A DNA stretch of 64,000 nucleotides from DASXKD01 sp963734725 (GCA_963734725.1 CAVTIX010000011.1:62001-126000); one strand, 5' to 3'; shown: positions 1 to 9,398, numbered from the stretch's first letter. Notes: generated by a model from the sequence alone, not told the origin. Program-made: numbers and translations.

Positions 1-950
1 GCCAGGCGGGGCAGGACGGCGGGCCCGGAAAGTGGGCGGAACCGGGCCGCTGCGTCGGCCAGCGCCTGGTACTGGTCGTCGGCGAGGTCGATCTCCGCGG
101 CGGCGACGTTGTTCTCCAGTTGCTCGACACTTGATGCGCCCGGTATCGCGGCCACTGCGGGGTGGCGGATCACCCAGGCCAACGCGATCTGCGCCGGCGT
201 CGCCGAGTGCGCGGCCGCCACCTCGCCAAGGACGGCGAGCAGTTCGCCAGCCCGCTCGAGGTTCTCCGGAAGGAACAGCGGGTTGGCGGCGCGGACCCGG
301 TTGGCGGGCATGTTGCCGGGGTGGTACCGGCCCGACAGCAGCCCCTGCGCCAGCGGGCTATAGGCGAGCACCACACGGCCTTTTGAGCTGGCGTACGGCA
401 GCAGATCCTGTTCGGGACCGCGGGCCACCAGGCTGTAAGGGACCTGGTTGCTCAGCACCGGGCTGCCCAGCGCGTCCTCGGCGGCACGCCAGCGCCGCAG
501 CGAATAGTTGCTGACGCCGACCTCGCCCACCAGGCCAACGCGCTGCAGCGCGCGCATGCCGCGCATGATCGTGCCGTCCCGTACCACGGGATTGGCCTGG
601 TGCACTTGGTATAGATCGAGCCTGCGGGCACCCAGCCGGTTCGCGCTGGCGACCGCGCGCTGCTCTACTACCGGTGCGACCGGCAGCACGGGCAGGATCT
701 TCGTCGCCAGAAACACGGACTCGCGGTCCTCGCCCAGTGCCCGTCCCAGGATGCGCTCGCTGCGCCCGAAGCCATAGATCTCCGCGGTGTCGAACAAGGT
801 GACACCCAGCTCCAGCGCCCGCCTGACGATGGCCTGCGCCACCTCGTCCGCGTATTGGCTGCCGTATCCCCATTCCCGGGACCCGAATTGCCAGGTGCCG
901 AGCCCAATCTTGGAGATCTGCTTACCGGGAACGGTGCTCAGATAACGCAT
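1..950 (-). CDS. Aldo/keto reductase, C-terminus cut by window edge
   Basis: NAD(P)H-dependent oxidoreductase of the aldo/keto reductase family, which reduces aldehydes or ketones in the cytosol; the substrate is unknown. Reading from the ATG at 950, about 316 residues are open to base 1 with no stop, so the end lies outside the window. Visible motifs are IGLGTWQFG near the N-terminus, LFDTAEIYGFGRSE (catalytic Asp and Tyr), FLATKI (Lys), LYQVHQ (His) and VGEVGVSNYS. The length already matches the usual 310-340 residues, so little is missing. A second reductase of the same family lies at 1609-2640 on the same strand, but the two are clearly divergent paralogs. Confidence 0.9.
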   Translation of the reverse strand, partial: MRYLSTVPGKQISKIGLGTWQFGSREWGYGSQYADEVAQAIVRRALELGVTLFDTAEIYGFGRSERILGRALGEDRESVFLATKILPVLPVAPVVEQRAVASANRLGARRLDLYQVHQANPVVRDGTIMRGMRALQRVGLVGEVGVSNYSLRRWRAAEDALGSPVLSNQVPYSLVARGPEQDLLPYASSKGRVVLAYSPLAQGLLSGRYHPGNMPANRVRAANPLFLPENLERAGELLAVLGEVAAAHSATPAQIALAWVIRHPAVAAIPGASSVEQLENNVAAAEIDLADDQYQALADAAARFRPLSGPAVLPRL

Positions 951-1048
951 GATCCCTAGTCTCCACCCGTCGCCACCAGACGCGCCTCACTGGGCCCCGG
1001 AAGATCCACATCGCGCCTGGTATAGCAGATGGGCCAGCATGGCCGTGA

Positions 1049-1597
1049 TCATGTTGAGGCCGCGTCCAGCTGTTGCTGGCCGCTGTCGTAAACCAGCAGG
1101 CCGTCTGCGCGAAGCCGGGCTCCCGGCGACCAGCGGTGGGGCGCCAGCATGCCGTCGTGCATGAGGTGACGGACCGGGACGCCACGGGCGATCTCGGCGA
1201 AGTCAGCGATGAGCCGCCGATGGCAGCGCCACCACAGACTTTCGCTGCACATCACCGCCTGCTGCCCCGCGCCGGCCGGTGCGAGCAGCTCGTCGATGGC
1301 GCTCAGGAACTCTGGTTGCCGCATGTGTCCGGCATAACCCCGGAAGGCCGTCTCCCGCCATGCCACATCCGGCGAATCCGGCGCAGGACGGCGGAAGCCA
1401 CCCAGCCGTTTCTCCCACCGATAGGAGATGCCGTTGGCTGGAAGCCAGCGCTCCAGCTCCGCACGCGCCACGTGTGGGTTGCGGCGGCTTCCCGGCGCGC
1501 TGCGGACATCAATCAGGGTCGTCACGCCCGCGGACCGCAGAAGTTCGACGATGCGCTCGGCGCTGGCCGTTCCGTGCCCAAACGTGATCAGTGGCAC
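1049..1597 (-). CDS. DUF488 family protein
   Basis: A 182-residue protein of the DUF488 family, whose biochemical role is not established. It begins MPLITFGHGT and carries the family hallmarks LIDVRSAPGSRRNPH and a cysteine/histidine segment, MCSESLWWRCHRRLIADFA, near residue 120. It ends 11 bases before the stop of the aldo/keto reductase at 1609 and shares its strand, so the two are probably one transcript. Length and motif order look complete. Confidence 0.85.
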   Translation of the reverse strand: MPLITFGHGTASAERIVELLRSAGVTTLIDVRSAPGSRRNPHVARAELERWLPANGISYRWEKRLGGFRRPAPDSPDVAWRETAFRGYAGHMRQPEFLSAIDELLAPAGAGQQAVMCSESLWWRCHRRLIADFAEIARGVPVRHLMHDGMLAPHRWSPGARLRADGLLVYDSGQQQLDAAST

Positions 1598-1608
1598 CGG
1601 CCGGGGCC

Positions 1609-2640
1609 TTATCTGCCGCCTGTCAGCGTGCGGGAGCGCTGTTCAAGGCCCAGCTCACCGTAGGGGTAGTCGGCAGGCCGCAGGTCGCTGGCCGCGTCCA
1701 GTTCGGCGGTCTCCTGCCGGTCGAGCTGAAGATCAGCAGCGCGGAGGTTGGTCTCTAGCTGCTCCAAAGTGCGGGCGCCGAGAATCGTCGAGGTGACACC
1801 TGGCCGGGCGGTGACCCACGCCACCGCTACCTCGGCCATGCTGACGCCGCGCCTGGTGGCAATGTTGCGCACCACGTCGATGATCTGCCAGGTGCGCTCG
1901 GTGCCCCGCCGATCGTAGGCCTCCATGCCGCGGCCCGGATCCTCGCCAAGGCGGGTCGCACCAGCTGGCCGCGCATCTCGCTGGTATTTACCAGACAGCC
2001 ATCCACCGCCCAGGGGGCTCCAGGGCAGCAGGCCGACGCCGGCGTCCAGGGCGGCGGGGACGATCTCCCATTCGGTCTCGCGCACCAGCAGGCTGTATTG
2101 CGGCTGCAAGGTCACCGGCCCGGGCACGTTCAACGCCTGGGCCATGTAGACCGCCTTGGTGAGCTGCCAGCCGGTGAAGTTCGATAGCCCGTAGTACCGG
2201 ACCTTGCCGGCCTGCACGAACCCGTCGAGGGTCCGCAGCGTCTCCTCCAGCGGAGTCCACGGATCGAAGGCGTGCAGCTGGTAGAGGTCCACCGCGTCCA
2301 CGCCGAGCCGCCGCAGCGACCCGTCAAGCGCGCGCGTCAGGTGCACCGCGGACAGTCCCACGCCGTTCGGGGAATCATCCATCGGGAAACGGCCCTTGGT
2401 GGCTAGCACTACCCGCTCGGTGACATCGGCGGGCCGGGACGCCAGCCACCGGCCGATGATTTCCTCCGACGCCCCCGAGCCGTACACATCGGCGGTATCG
2501 ACCAGCGTGCCGCCCGCACTCACGAACCGGTCAAGCTGCGTGTGCGCGCCAAGTTCGCCGGTTTCCGCGCCGAATGTCATCGTGCCCAGCGCCAAATGCG
2601 ACACCGCGCAACCACTGCGGCCCAAGGTGCGGTAATCCAT
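1609..2640 (-). CDS. Aldo/keto reductase
   Basis: Complete 343-residue aldo/keto reductase. It starts MDYRTLGRSGCAVSHLALG, with the catalytic Asp/Tyr in VDTADVYGSGASEE, the Lys in VVLATKGRF and the His in LYQLHAFDPW, followed by VRYYGLSNFTGWQ. The C-terminal NADPH-binding segment reads STILGARTLEQLETNLRA. The substrate cannot be inferred. Its start codon at 2640 lies about 70 bases from the divergent kinase start at 2709, so both promoters must sit in that interval. It probably forms an operon with the DUF488 gene downstream. Confidence 0.93.
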   Translation of the reverse strand: MDYRTLGRSGCAVSHLALGTMTFGAETGELGAHTQLDRFVSAGGTLVDTADVYGSGASEEIIGRWLASRPADVTERVVLATKGRFPMDDSPNGVGLSAVHLTRALDGSLRRLGVDAVDLYQLHAFDPWTPLEETLRTLDGFVQAGKVRYYGLSNFTGWQLTKAVYMAQALNVPGPVTLQPQYSLLVRETEWEIVPAALDAGVGLLPWSPLGGGWLSGKYQRDARPAGATRLGEDPGRGMEAYDRRGTERTWQIIDVVRNIATRRGVSMAEVAVAWVTARPGVTSTILGARTLEQLETNLRAADLQLDRQETAELDAASDLRPADYPYGELGLEQRSRTLTGGR

Positions 2641-2708
2641 CCGGCTACCTTACGCCGCAGGAAAACGGAATCACGGCGGGCGCGCAGCCGCCAGGGCAGA
2701 ATGGCCTC

Positions 2709-3863
2709 GTGACATCCGCAGGGTCGGCAACGTCTGGGATGCTCCCGCTTCGCGACACAGATCCGCGCGAGGTGGGTGGATACCAGCTGCTCGGCCGCCT
2801 CGGTGAGGGCGGGCAGGGCGTCGTTTTCCTGGCCCTCGGTCCCACGGGAAGCCGGGCGGCGGTCAAGCTGCTGGCGCCAACCACGGACCCGCTGGTCCGA
2901 AGCCGCTTCCTGAAGGAAGTTGCCGCGGCGCAGCAGGTCGCCGGGTTCTGCACTGCCCAGGTTCTTGATGCGGGAATCTTCGAACGGCGGCCGTTCATCG
3001 TCAGTGAGTACGTCAGCGGGCCATCGCTGGTGGAGGTCATCCAGCAGCACGGGCCTCGGACCGGCGCCGTGCTCGAGCGCGTCGCCGTCGCGACGCTGAC
3101 CGCGCTAGGCGCGGTGCACGCCGTCGGCATGGTGCACCGCGACTTCAAGCCCGGCAATGTCCTCCTTGGGCCCGACGGGCCGGTCGTGATCGACTTCGGC
3201 CTGGCGGCCGTTCCCGGCATGACCACCACGGGACTTTCCGGGCAGGTCGCTGTGGGAACTCCAGCGTTCATGGCGCCTGAGCAGCTGGCCGGGGTGCGGG
3301 TGACCGCGGCGGCCGACATGTGGTCCTGGGCCGTTACGATCGCGTTCACGGGCACGGGAGAGCTGCCCTTCAAGGGCGAGTCGTTGACAGCAACGGCGTA
3401 CGCCATTCTTCATTCCGAGCCCGCCGTGGGCCCGCTTCCCGAGCCGCTGGGCACCCTCGTCTATCGCTGCCTCAGCAAAGACCCGGCCACCAGGCCGTCG
3501 GCGCGCGGCGCGCTCGGCGAGCTCGCAGCCGCCGGGGCGCGGCTCGTGAGCCCGCTGCCGCCGATAGCGCCGGCTGTCCCCACAGGGGAGGGGGCACCTC
3601 GCGCGCCTGCCGCGGCGCCGGAGCCGCGGCACGATACTGACGATGGCCTGATCGGCGCCCGGTCGCCCGCCACGGAACAGCCCGGGCTGCCACGGAACAA
3701 CGGGCTGCCGCGGAACAGCCGGCTGCCACGGGACAACAGGCTGCCACGGAAGAGCCGGCCACGGGACAGCGCGCCGCCACGGAACGGCCGGCGCGGCGCG
3801 GCAGTCGTCGCGCCCGATGGCACCGGCGGCCGGCTGCGGTCCGGGCCTCGATTCTGCTCGTAG
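2709..3863 (+). CDS. Serine/threonine protein kinase, catalytic part
   Basis: Eukaryotic-type protein kinase (PknB-like). The kinase domain fills roughly the first 280 residues: glycine loop LLGRLGEGGQGVVF, AAVKLLAP (Lys), HRDFKPGNVLL (catalytic loop), VIDFGLA (DFG) and GTPAFMAPEQLAG (activation segment). I chose the GTG at 2709; an in-frame ATG at 2739 is the alternative, because an upstream ATG at 2574 would overlap the divergent reductase. After the domain comes a linker that starts ATEQP and then degenerates into an Arg/Pro-rich tail. The expected transmembrane helix and sensor domain lie in another frame from about 3689, so this reading frame is probably truncated by an indel. Confidence 0.85.
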   Translation: MTSAGSATSGMLPLRDTDPREVGGYQLLGRLGEGGQGVVFLALGPTGSRAAVKLLAPTTDPLVRSRFLKEVAAAQQVAGFCTAQVLDAGIFERRPFIVSEYVSGPSLVEVIQQHGPRTGAVLERVAVATLTALGAVHAVGMVHRDFKPGNVLLGPDGPVVIDFGLAAVPGMTTTGLSGQVAVGTPAFMAPEQLAGVRVTAAADMWSWAVTIAFTGTGELPFKGESLTATAYAILHSEPAVGPLPEPLGTLVYRCLSKDPATRPSARGALGELAAAGARLVSPLPPIAPAVPTGEGAPRAPAAAPEPRHDTDDGLIGARSPATEQPGLPRNNGLPRNSRLPRDNRLPRKSRPRDSAPPRNGRRGAAVVAPDGTGGRLRSGPRFCS

Positions 3864-4693
3864 CCGGTGTCACCGGGACCGCCCTCGTCCTCGCCCAGCA
3901 CGGCGCGCCGCCGGGTGGCCACGCCGGCACCGGCCAGCAGCCCGGCCCCGGGCAGCAGCTCCCCGCCGCGGCTGCAGCCAGAGCCCAGGCCGTCCGCTGG
4001 ATACTGCGGGAGGTCACCCATGCCGCGGTCGTGGGATGCGATCCCCAGGTATGCACGGACCTGGCCCACCAAGGATTCCCGGCCGGGAATCTGTTGACAT
4101 TTACACCCCAGTCGAACGATCCGACCGGCGCTGGACTGGTGGTCGTCACCCCGGCAATCCAGGCCCAGTTCGGCAACCGGCTGGCCTCGGTTTACGCCCC
4201 GGCCGTCATCGCGAGCTTCGGCTCAGGGAAGGCCAAGATCGACATCCGGCTGGTCCCTGCCGGCGGCGCAAAGGGGTATCGCGCCACTCAACAGGCGGAC
4301 CTGCGCGCCAGGAAAACTGCCGACGCTCAGCTGCTGACTAACAGCCACATCGAGTTGTCGGCCACAGCCAGGAGACAGCTCCTTAGCGGTGACATTGATC
4401 CGCGGCTGCCGATGCTCATCGCCACCATGGTCCAGAGCCACCCGGTGCACATCGTGGACTTCGGCGGCTGGTCACCTGGTGGCGGACCTGCCAGCCTCCT
4501 ACGGTGGGTGGACTTGGCAACGGGCGACAGGGAGCACTTTACTCGCGCGGCCTACCTCCGCTGGATGCATAGCTTCATCCAGGTGCAGCGGGCCCAATTC
4601 CTGCCTGCCCGGAGCCAGCAGGTCACGTTGCTTAGCGGCCAATCCGTCCTGCGGATCGAGTACCTCGCGCCGAGCCCCCTCAGCCAACCGTGA
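3689..4693 (+). pseudogene. Out-of-frame transmembrane and extracytoplasmic half of the kinase
   Basis: Read in the frame of 3689 this stretch gives a linker built on repeated ATEQ/AAEQ units, a basic patch, the transmembrane helix ILLVAGVTGTALVLAQ (about 3834-3884) and a proline/glycine stretch. A folded domain of roughly 220 residues follows, containing CDPQVCTDLAHQG and ending at 4693. This is the usual architecture of a bacterial receptor kinase, whose kinase half is in frame at 2709. The shift lies within the repeat around 3678-3690, where a CAG-CCG-GCT unit appears with two extra bases. The extracytoplasmic domain matches no family I can name. Confidence 0.65.
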
Positions 4694-4810
4694 TCGGTCT
4701 CAGCGGATAACCAAGACTTCGTCCTGCAGGGCCCAGTACGATCATGCTGCTCACATTCACCACTGGTCAGCCTGGCGCTCACGGGGCGCCCTGCGCGCCA
4801 AGGAGACACC

Positions 4811-5218
4811 ATGTTGCTCGCTGCGAGTTCCTATTCCTACCCGGTATTGGGTGCGTTCTGGACGATCTTGATGGTCTTCCTGTGGGTGATCTGGTTCTGG
4901 ATCTTGATCACCATATTCATCGACATATTCCGCAGCCCTGACCTGTCCGGCTGGGCAAAGGCCCTGTGGTTCATCTTCATCCTGCTCATTCCGCTGATCG
5001 GGGTCTTGGTGTACCTGATCGCCCGCGGCGGCAAGATGCACGAGCACGCTCAGCGGGACGCGCAAGCTCAAGACCAGCAGTTCCGTCAGTACGTCCAGGA
5101 GGCCGCGGGCTCGGGGGAGAGCACGGCGGACCAGCTGAGCAAGCTGGCCGACCTGCGCGAGCGGGGCGTCATCACGGCCGACGAGTTCGAAAGCCAGAAG
5201 GCCAAGATCCTGACCTGA
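4811..5218 (+). CDS. SHOCT domain membrane protein
   Basis: A 135-residue protein with a PLDc_N-like pair of transmembrane helices (about residues 12-38 and 48-68, joined by FRSPDLSGWAKALW), a charged linker and a C-terminal SHOCT motif, LSKLADLRERGVITADEFESQK. SHOCT segments are common at the ends of small bacterial membrane proteins and are thought to be oligomerisation or tethering elements; the cellular role is unknown. The start is supported by AAGGAGACACC directly before the ATG. The gene stands alone and is followed by a strong hairpin terminator. Confidence 0.92.
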   Translation: MLLAASSYSYPVLGAFWTILMVFLWVIWFWILITIFIDIFRSPDLSGWAKALWFIFILLIPLIGVLVYLIARGGKMHEHAQRDAQAQDQQFRQYVQEAAGSGESTADQLSKLADLRERGVITADEFESQKAKILT

Positions 5219-5247
5219 CCGCGGATCGCGCTGGCCGCATTATGCCG

Positions 5248-5284
5248 GAGCCTCCCGGCGTGCTTTTCGCACGCCGGGAGGCTC
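5248..5284 (+). terminator. Hairpin terminator after the SHOCT gene
   Basis: A perfect 16-bp inverted repeat (GAGCCTCCCGGCGTGC and its complement) around a TTTTC loop, 30 bases after the SHOCT stop codon. There is no long U tract, which is normal for actinomycete terminators. Confidence 0.85.
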
Positions 5285-5473
5285 TGGCCGTTCGTCTCTG
5301 GCCTGTCGGCGGCGCGTAGAACCGACCCGGCACCGGAGCTGGGCCTGGCCCGGCGCCATCGCCGGGTCAGGCCCAGGCTCGATAGCCTCGAGCCGATTAA
5401 CCGGCTTCCTCGAGCCATATGTAGCCGGTGCCATTGCACGCCGGGGCAGACGCCACTGTCGTCATGCGCAGGG

Positions 5474-5768
5474 TTAGTCGGCGAGCAGGTGGCGAAAGTA
5501 GGAGGCTGGCTCGGCCAAGAAGCGCCAGGCGCCGACGAGATGGAGATCTTCCCACCGGGTGGGTCGAATGCCCCAGTCGCCCAGTTCCAGGATGTTCGCG
5601 CCCGGGGACGGCGGCGACGATGGGTGAGTGCGTGGCGACGATGGCCTGGGAACCGGCCTGGGCGAGGTCATGCAGCAGGGCGACGAGCCCGAGGCAAGCG
5701 GTGAACGACAGCGGCGCGTCGGGTTCGTCCATGAGGTAAAAGCCTGGCTGGTTGACCCGGGTGCTCAT
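5474..5768 (-). pseudogene. C-terminal remnant of an AAA/ABC-type ATPase
   Basis: From the ATG at 5768 the frame reads FYLMDEPDAPLSF (Walker B and D-loop region) and AIVATHSPIVAAVPG (switch histidine). The next frame then continues ANILELGDWGIRPTRWEDLHL to a stop at 5474. This is the C-terminal end of an OLD/RecF-like AAA family ATPase that lost its N-terminal Walker A half and gained a frameshift near 5605. No functional product is expected. Confidence 0.75.
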
Positions 5769-5859
5769 CGTTGTCGTCGTGCCGGAATCCTAGCCACGAC
5801 TCTTCAGTTCAAGCCACCGGTCGAGACGCTCTCGGGGGCGCGCTCAACGGCGGCTGGCG

Positions 5860-6063
5860 TTAAGCGGCTAGCCCCGCCTCCTGGATGACCGTTTCGATCG
5901 TGCTGAACGCTGCCGCGAGTTCGTCCGGGGTGACGTCGCTCCGGACTGGGACAACGACGGGAAAGCCCGTTTTCAACGATTGACGGATCATCTTGGCGAC
6001 AGCGAACCCGAGGCCCGGCGGCCACTCATCAGGAAGCTCGATCTCGAATGTCACCGACCCCAC
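5860..6063 (-). CDS. Small hypothetical protein
   Basis: A 67-residue acidic protein starting MGSVTFEIELPDEWPPGLG. The ATG at 6063 follows GGGAGGTGGG, a good ribosome binding site, which is the main support for the gene being real. No cysteine motif, signal peptide or membrane segment is visible and I do not recognise a family. It lies between the ATPase remnant and an IS110 fragment. Confidence 0.6.
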   Translation of the reverse strand: MGSVTFEIELPDEWPPGLGFAVAKMIRQSLKTGFPVVVPVRSDVTPDELAAAFSTIETVIQEAGLAA

Positions 6064-6223
6064 CTCCCATGGGCCGACAAGAAGAGGCGACCGGGGTATA
6101 ACACTCGGCTGCCCCCATTGCTTTGAGGGTACGCCCTCGTGCTGATTTAGGCGGTGGCCTGCCAGGCAGTCGATTGTTTACTGGTCCTCCCCCGTCTTCC
6201 GCGCAGGCGCCAATCCCCAGCGG

Positions 6224-6511
6224 GCGGCCCCACTAGGGGTCGCCTCACTGCGCACGCTGATCAGCGAGCTGATCGCCAAGATCACCCTGGTCACCCGGGG
6301 GCACATCACCAAACAAGGCTCCCTGCTGCGCTGGGCCATGGCGGGGGCGATCCAGCACCAGCCAGCCCGCAGCCCTGTCCGCGGCGTCAAGGACCGCATC
6401 ACCGCCCTCCGCGGCGCCCAAGCGAACAACATCGCCAAGACCGCCCCAGCCCGCGACCTGTGTCATCTGATAGCTGCTCAGTGCCGCGGGCTCAGCCGCT
6501 GTACCGGGTGA
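6224..6511 (+). pseudogene. IS110 transposase C-terminal fragment
   Basis: The frame from 6224 to the TGA at 6509 reads HITKQGSLLRWAMAGAIQH, followed by ALRGAQANNIAKTAPARDLC. These match the end of the Transposase_20 domain of IS110 transposases. The N-terminal DEDD half is absent. It overlaps the 3' end of the convergent AAA gene by 20 bases. Confidence 0.65.
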
Positions 6512-7988
6512 TGCGCCGGGTTACTGCCCGATGGCCGTAGGCCATCCAGGCCCGTCCTGGGCCTGGCGTTAGTGCCCCGCCGACTGGCAGGTCTTTGGGG
6601 TCGACGCCTACGCCGAGCAGGGTGCGAGTCACCGCCTGTGCCGTATCCAGCAGGTCGTCGAGCGCTCGGGCCAGGTGCGCTCCGGTGACTGTGGTGAGCG
6701 CCGGGTCGTCGTGCAGGGACTCCAGGACGCCGCGCCGGATGAGTTCCTTGAGGAACGATGCCGTGGTGCCATCGGTGCGCTCGACGGCGAGGCTCACATC
6801 CTCCTCCGTCAGCGTCAGCGGCACGTTCTGGCCGTATAGGGTCAGCAGGCGTTTCCGGGCTGGGGCGTCCGGTAGTGCGATCTCTACTGCCACGTCAACC
6901 CGTCCGGGCCGCGCGGCTAGTGCTGGTTCGAGTAGGTCGGCGCGGTTGGTGGTCAGCAGGAACAGCAGGTCGGCGTCGGGGGCCGCTCCGTCCATGGCGT
7001 CGAGCAAATCGAACAGGACTGGGCTTGACGCCGGGCCGAGTGAGCGCTCCTCGGCGACTAGGTCAACGTCCTCAAGCACGACGACGGAGGGCAGGAGGGC
7101 GCGAGCTAGATCGGTGACCGCGCCCACGGCGACCAGGGAGCGGCCGGTAAGGACCAGGCGCGTGTAGGCGGTCATCCGGCCCAGCAGGTACCGCGTGGTG
7201 TGCGTCTTGCCGGTGCCAGGAGGGCCGTACAGCAGCAGGCCGCGTTTGAGGTGCTGGCCGGTGGCCAGCAGCGCCTCTCGATGGCTGGCTACCCCGAGGG
7301 CATGCCGCTCGATGCGGGCCAGCACGGTGGCGGGCAGCACGATGTCGTCTCTGGTAACGCCGGGACTGTCGGCGAAGCTCAGGACGACCTGCCCCATCGG
7401 GCCTAGCGACACATCCAGCAGGTGGCCGCGGTAGACGTTAAGCTCGCTGCGCAGCTGGTCCAGTTCGGCGAGCAACCGCTGGGCCAGGTCGACCGGCAGG
7501 CCCGCGACCTCGATCTGCAGGCCCGGCTGATGCTCGTTCGGCGCCTGAATCATCACGACATGGCGGCCGTTCTGATCGACGACCATCAGCAGAGCCAGAC
7601 GCAGGCATCCGAGGGTTGAACCGGGCCCGTTCGGCAAGTCAGCTAGCGCAGGCGCCGTTAGCCGCAGCGGCGGCAACGCCTCGCCCGCGACCAGCTGCTG
7701 CAGCGACAGGCCACCGTGATGCGGCGGCAGGGCAATGCCACGGACCTCCACCGACCGTCCTTCGCGCGCTGACCAGTCGTCGATCGCCGTCTGCAGGTTG
7801 ACATGCTCGAACGCGGGCAGCTCACGGGTCACGACAGAATGCTGCGCGCCATCAGATCCCAGGAATTCGCGCACTAGCGCGGAAACCTCATTGTCTTCCC
7901 TCATGGCAGTCGAATGGACCCAGTCCAGAAAGCCGCGGAACGCCGTCGCGAAGTCGCGGGCCTGATCGTCTGGCGCTTGATCGGGCAT
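6492..7988 (-). CDS. AAA ATPase, Cdc48/proteasome-regulator type
   Basis: A 498-residue ATPase from the ATG at 7988 (MPDQAPDDQARDF), which follows a GGAGGG stretch; an upstream ATG at 8102 would add 38 unconvincing residues. The single AAA module contains LLLYGPPGTGKTHTTRYLL (Walker A, about residue 260), SVVVLEDVDLV (Walker B, about residue 305), LLTTNRADLLEPAL (sensor 1/second region of homology) and AARPGRVDVAVEI (arginine finger). The N-terminal 230 residues are unlike a known adaptor domain. The family unfolds proteins or remodels complexes; the target is unknown. The last 20 residues overlap the IS110 fragment and may be altered. Confidence 0.88.
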   Translation of the reverse strand: MPDQAPDDQARDFATAFRGFLDWVHSTAMREDNEVSALVREFLGSDGAQHSVVTRELPAFEHVNLQTAIDDWSAREGRSVEVRGIALPPHHGGLSLQQLVAGEALPPLRLTAPALADLPNGPGSTLGCLRLALLMVVDQNGRHVVMIQAPNEHQPGLQIEVAGLPVDLAQRLLAELDQLRSELNVYRGHLLDVSLGPMGQVVLSFADSPGVTRDDIVLPATVLARIERHALGVASHREALLATGQHLKRGLLLYGPPGTGKTHTTRYLLGRMTAYTRLVLTGRSLVAVGAVTDLARALLPSVVVLEDVDLVAEERSLGPASSPVLFDLLDAMDGAAPDADLLFLLTTNRADLLEPALAARPGRVDVAVEIALPDAPARKRLLTLYGQNVPLTLTEEDVSLAVERTDGTTASFLKELIRRGVLESLHDDPALTTVTGAHLARALDDLLDTAQAVTRTLLGVGVDPKDLPVGGALTPGPGRAWMAYGHRAVTRRITRYSG

Positions 7989-8282
7989 GCCCTGGGCCCT
8001 CCAGCTTCTACAGCCGCCACCGCCAGCGGGACACGCAGCCGAGCCCATCGATGAGCCTTCGCGCGGGCGTTGGCCGATCACCGCTGTCAGCGACATTCTC
8101 ACGCATCCGGCCCGCTAGACCCACGGATTTTACAGCCGCGGTCAATTTCGAAACCGCCTGATGCGGTCCGGTGCGCCGGGTGAGCAGCGCTATATGTTCG
8201 CGGTAGTCGGGGGTTGTCTGGTCTAGCGCGCTGGCGTTGCTGCTCGGGTTGCTGCTCCGGGCGAACGCGCTTTGGGATTGGG

Positions 8283-9026
8283 TCATAGTGCGCGGGCGAG
8301 GTCCGGTGATATGCGCCGGAGCCAGCGCAGCGGTTCGGGTTCGCCCCGCTTGCATCGCCGCAGCGCAGGCAAGATCGCCTTGCGGTCGGCCAGTCCATAG
8401 GCGTCCACGAACATGCGCACCCGGGCGGATAGGTCAGGCAACGAGTCGAATCCGGCTTCGGCGAGCTGCTCAGGCGGCGCGAGTGACACGAAGGTCCAGG
8501 CGGCTTCGGCGAGGTCGGTCAGCGGCTCGATGGGCTGGGCGGCGTCCCAGTCGATGAACGCGACCGGTATCCCGTCCCGGTAGACGGTGTTCCAGGGGCC
8601 GAGGTCTCCGTGTGAGATGATCTCCCCCGTCTTCGGCGGGTACGGGTGGCAGCGGTAGCTGGTAACCGCTGGCCGGAAGCCGGCCGCCGCCTGGTGCAGC
8701 TTGCGGATCAACACCGCTGCACCGTGCAGCGCCACCTCCGTCCGCGCATAAGGCGGAAGCCGGTGTCCGTGCCCGGGCTGCCAAAGCGGATCATTGGCGA
8801 CGTCGCCTTCGATGAAGGTCAGCACTTCCCGGTCGCCCTCGATCCCTAGCACCCGGGGCGAGCCGCCGAACCCGGCGGCCTCCAGATGGCGCAGATACTC
8901 GTGCACCGCGAGCGACCACGGGCCCATCGGCCGCAGCAGCCGGTCCCCGCGGCGCGCCATCCCGCTGGTCATCCGCCCGCCAGAGACGGCCACCTCGACC
9001 GCTTGCGGGTGCTGGTGACAGGCCAC
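8283..9026 (-). CDS. Phosphotransferase, APH family
   Basis: A 247-residue aminoglycoside/choline-kinase-like phosphotransferase. The catalytic Brenner motif is SHGDLGPWNTVYR (about residue 139) and the metal-binding motif is FIDWDAAQP. The N-terminal lobe retains RPMGPWSLAVHEYLRHLE. Such stand-alone actinobacterial members often act on unknown small molecules, so resistance should not be assumed. The start is uncertain: ATG 9026 overlaps the divergent small HTH gene, while relatives I know begin nearer the SGGRMTSG segment (about 8985-8970). It is 294 bases upstream of the AAA gene on the same strand. Confidence 0.87.
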   Translation of the reverse strand: MACHQHPQAVEVAVSGGRMTSGMARRGDRLLRPMGPWSLAVHEYLRHLEAAGFGGSPRVLGIEGDREVLTFIEGDVANDPLWQPGHGHRLPPYARTEVALHGAAVLIRKLHQAAAGFRPAVTSYRCHPYPPKTGEIISHGDLGPWNTVYRDGIPVAFIDWDAAQPIEPLTDLAEAAWTFVSLAPPEQLAEAGFDSLPDLSARVRMFVDAYGLADRKAILPALRRCKRGEPEPLRWLRRISPDLARAL

Positions 9027-9212
9027 CAGGTCAGTATTGCCGGGACCGGCGTATCACCAGCTTGGAAGGCTGCGGCCGGCGCTCAGCCCGAACGTCAGTT
9101 GGCTTTCCTGGTGGGCAAGGCCCGTGCGCGCGGCATCACATGGGCCAGGATTGGGGCCGCGATGGGCATGACCCGCCAGGCCGCGTGGCAGCGTTTCTCG
9201 GGCGAAGAATAG
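9015..9212 (+). CDS. Small helix-turn-helix protein
   Basis: A 65-residue protein from the GTG at 9015, ending GITWARIGAAMGMTRQAAWQ. This segment has the spacing of a region-4-like helix-turn-helix and is familiar from short actinobacterial DNA-binding proteins. No sensory domain is present. Its start overlaps the divergent phosphotransferase start by 12 bases, so it may regulate that gene (inference). Confidence 0.5.
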   Translation: MTGHQVSIAGTGVSPAWKAAAGAQPERQLAFLVGKARARGITWARIGAAMGMTRQAAWQRFSGEE

Positions 9213-9353
9213 CCGCTTCAGCGCGGTCCTCACGGGGAGGTCTTGGCCTCTGCTCGGCGGAACAGCCAAGGGCCGATCGGGCACTGCGGCAGGAGATAGC
9301 TTCTTGATGGCTGTCCCGCGTCCTGGCGGCGCATGATTTGAGCTGGGCCTTCG

Positions 9354-9398
9354 GTGGAGGGGGCGAAGGGAATCGAACCCTCATGACCAGCTTGGAAG
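9354..9398 (-). repeat. att site: tRNA-Gly 3' fragment
   Basis: Contains the tRNA-Gly T arm and the anticodon-proximal stem but not the 5' half, so it is not a functional tRNA. It is the far att copy of the element ending at 10787. Confidence 0.85.

Noticed and set aside
8440..8460. TCGAATCCGG as a second tRNA-Pro att copy
   Set aside because: Only ten bases match, and it lies in coding sequence of the phosphotransferase.
9354..9398. A second tRNA-Gly gene
   Set aside because: Lacks the 5' half and the acceptor 5' strand; it is an att duplication.
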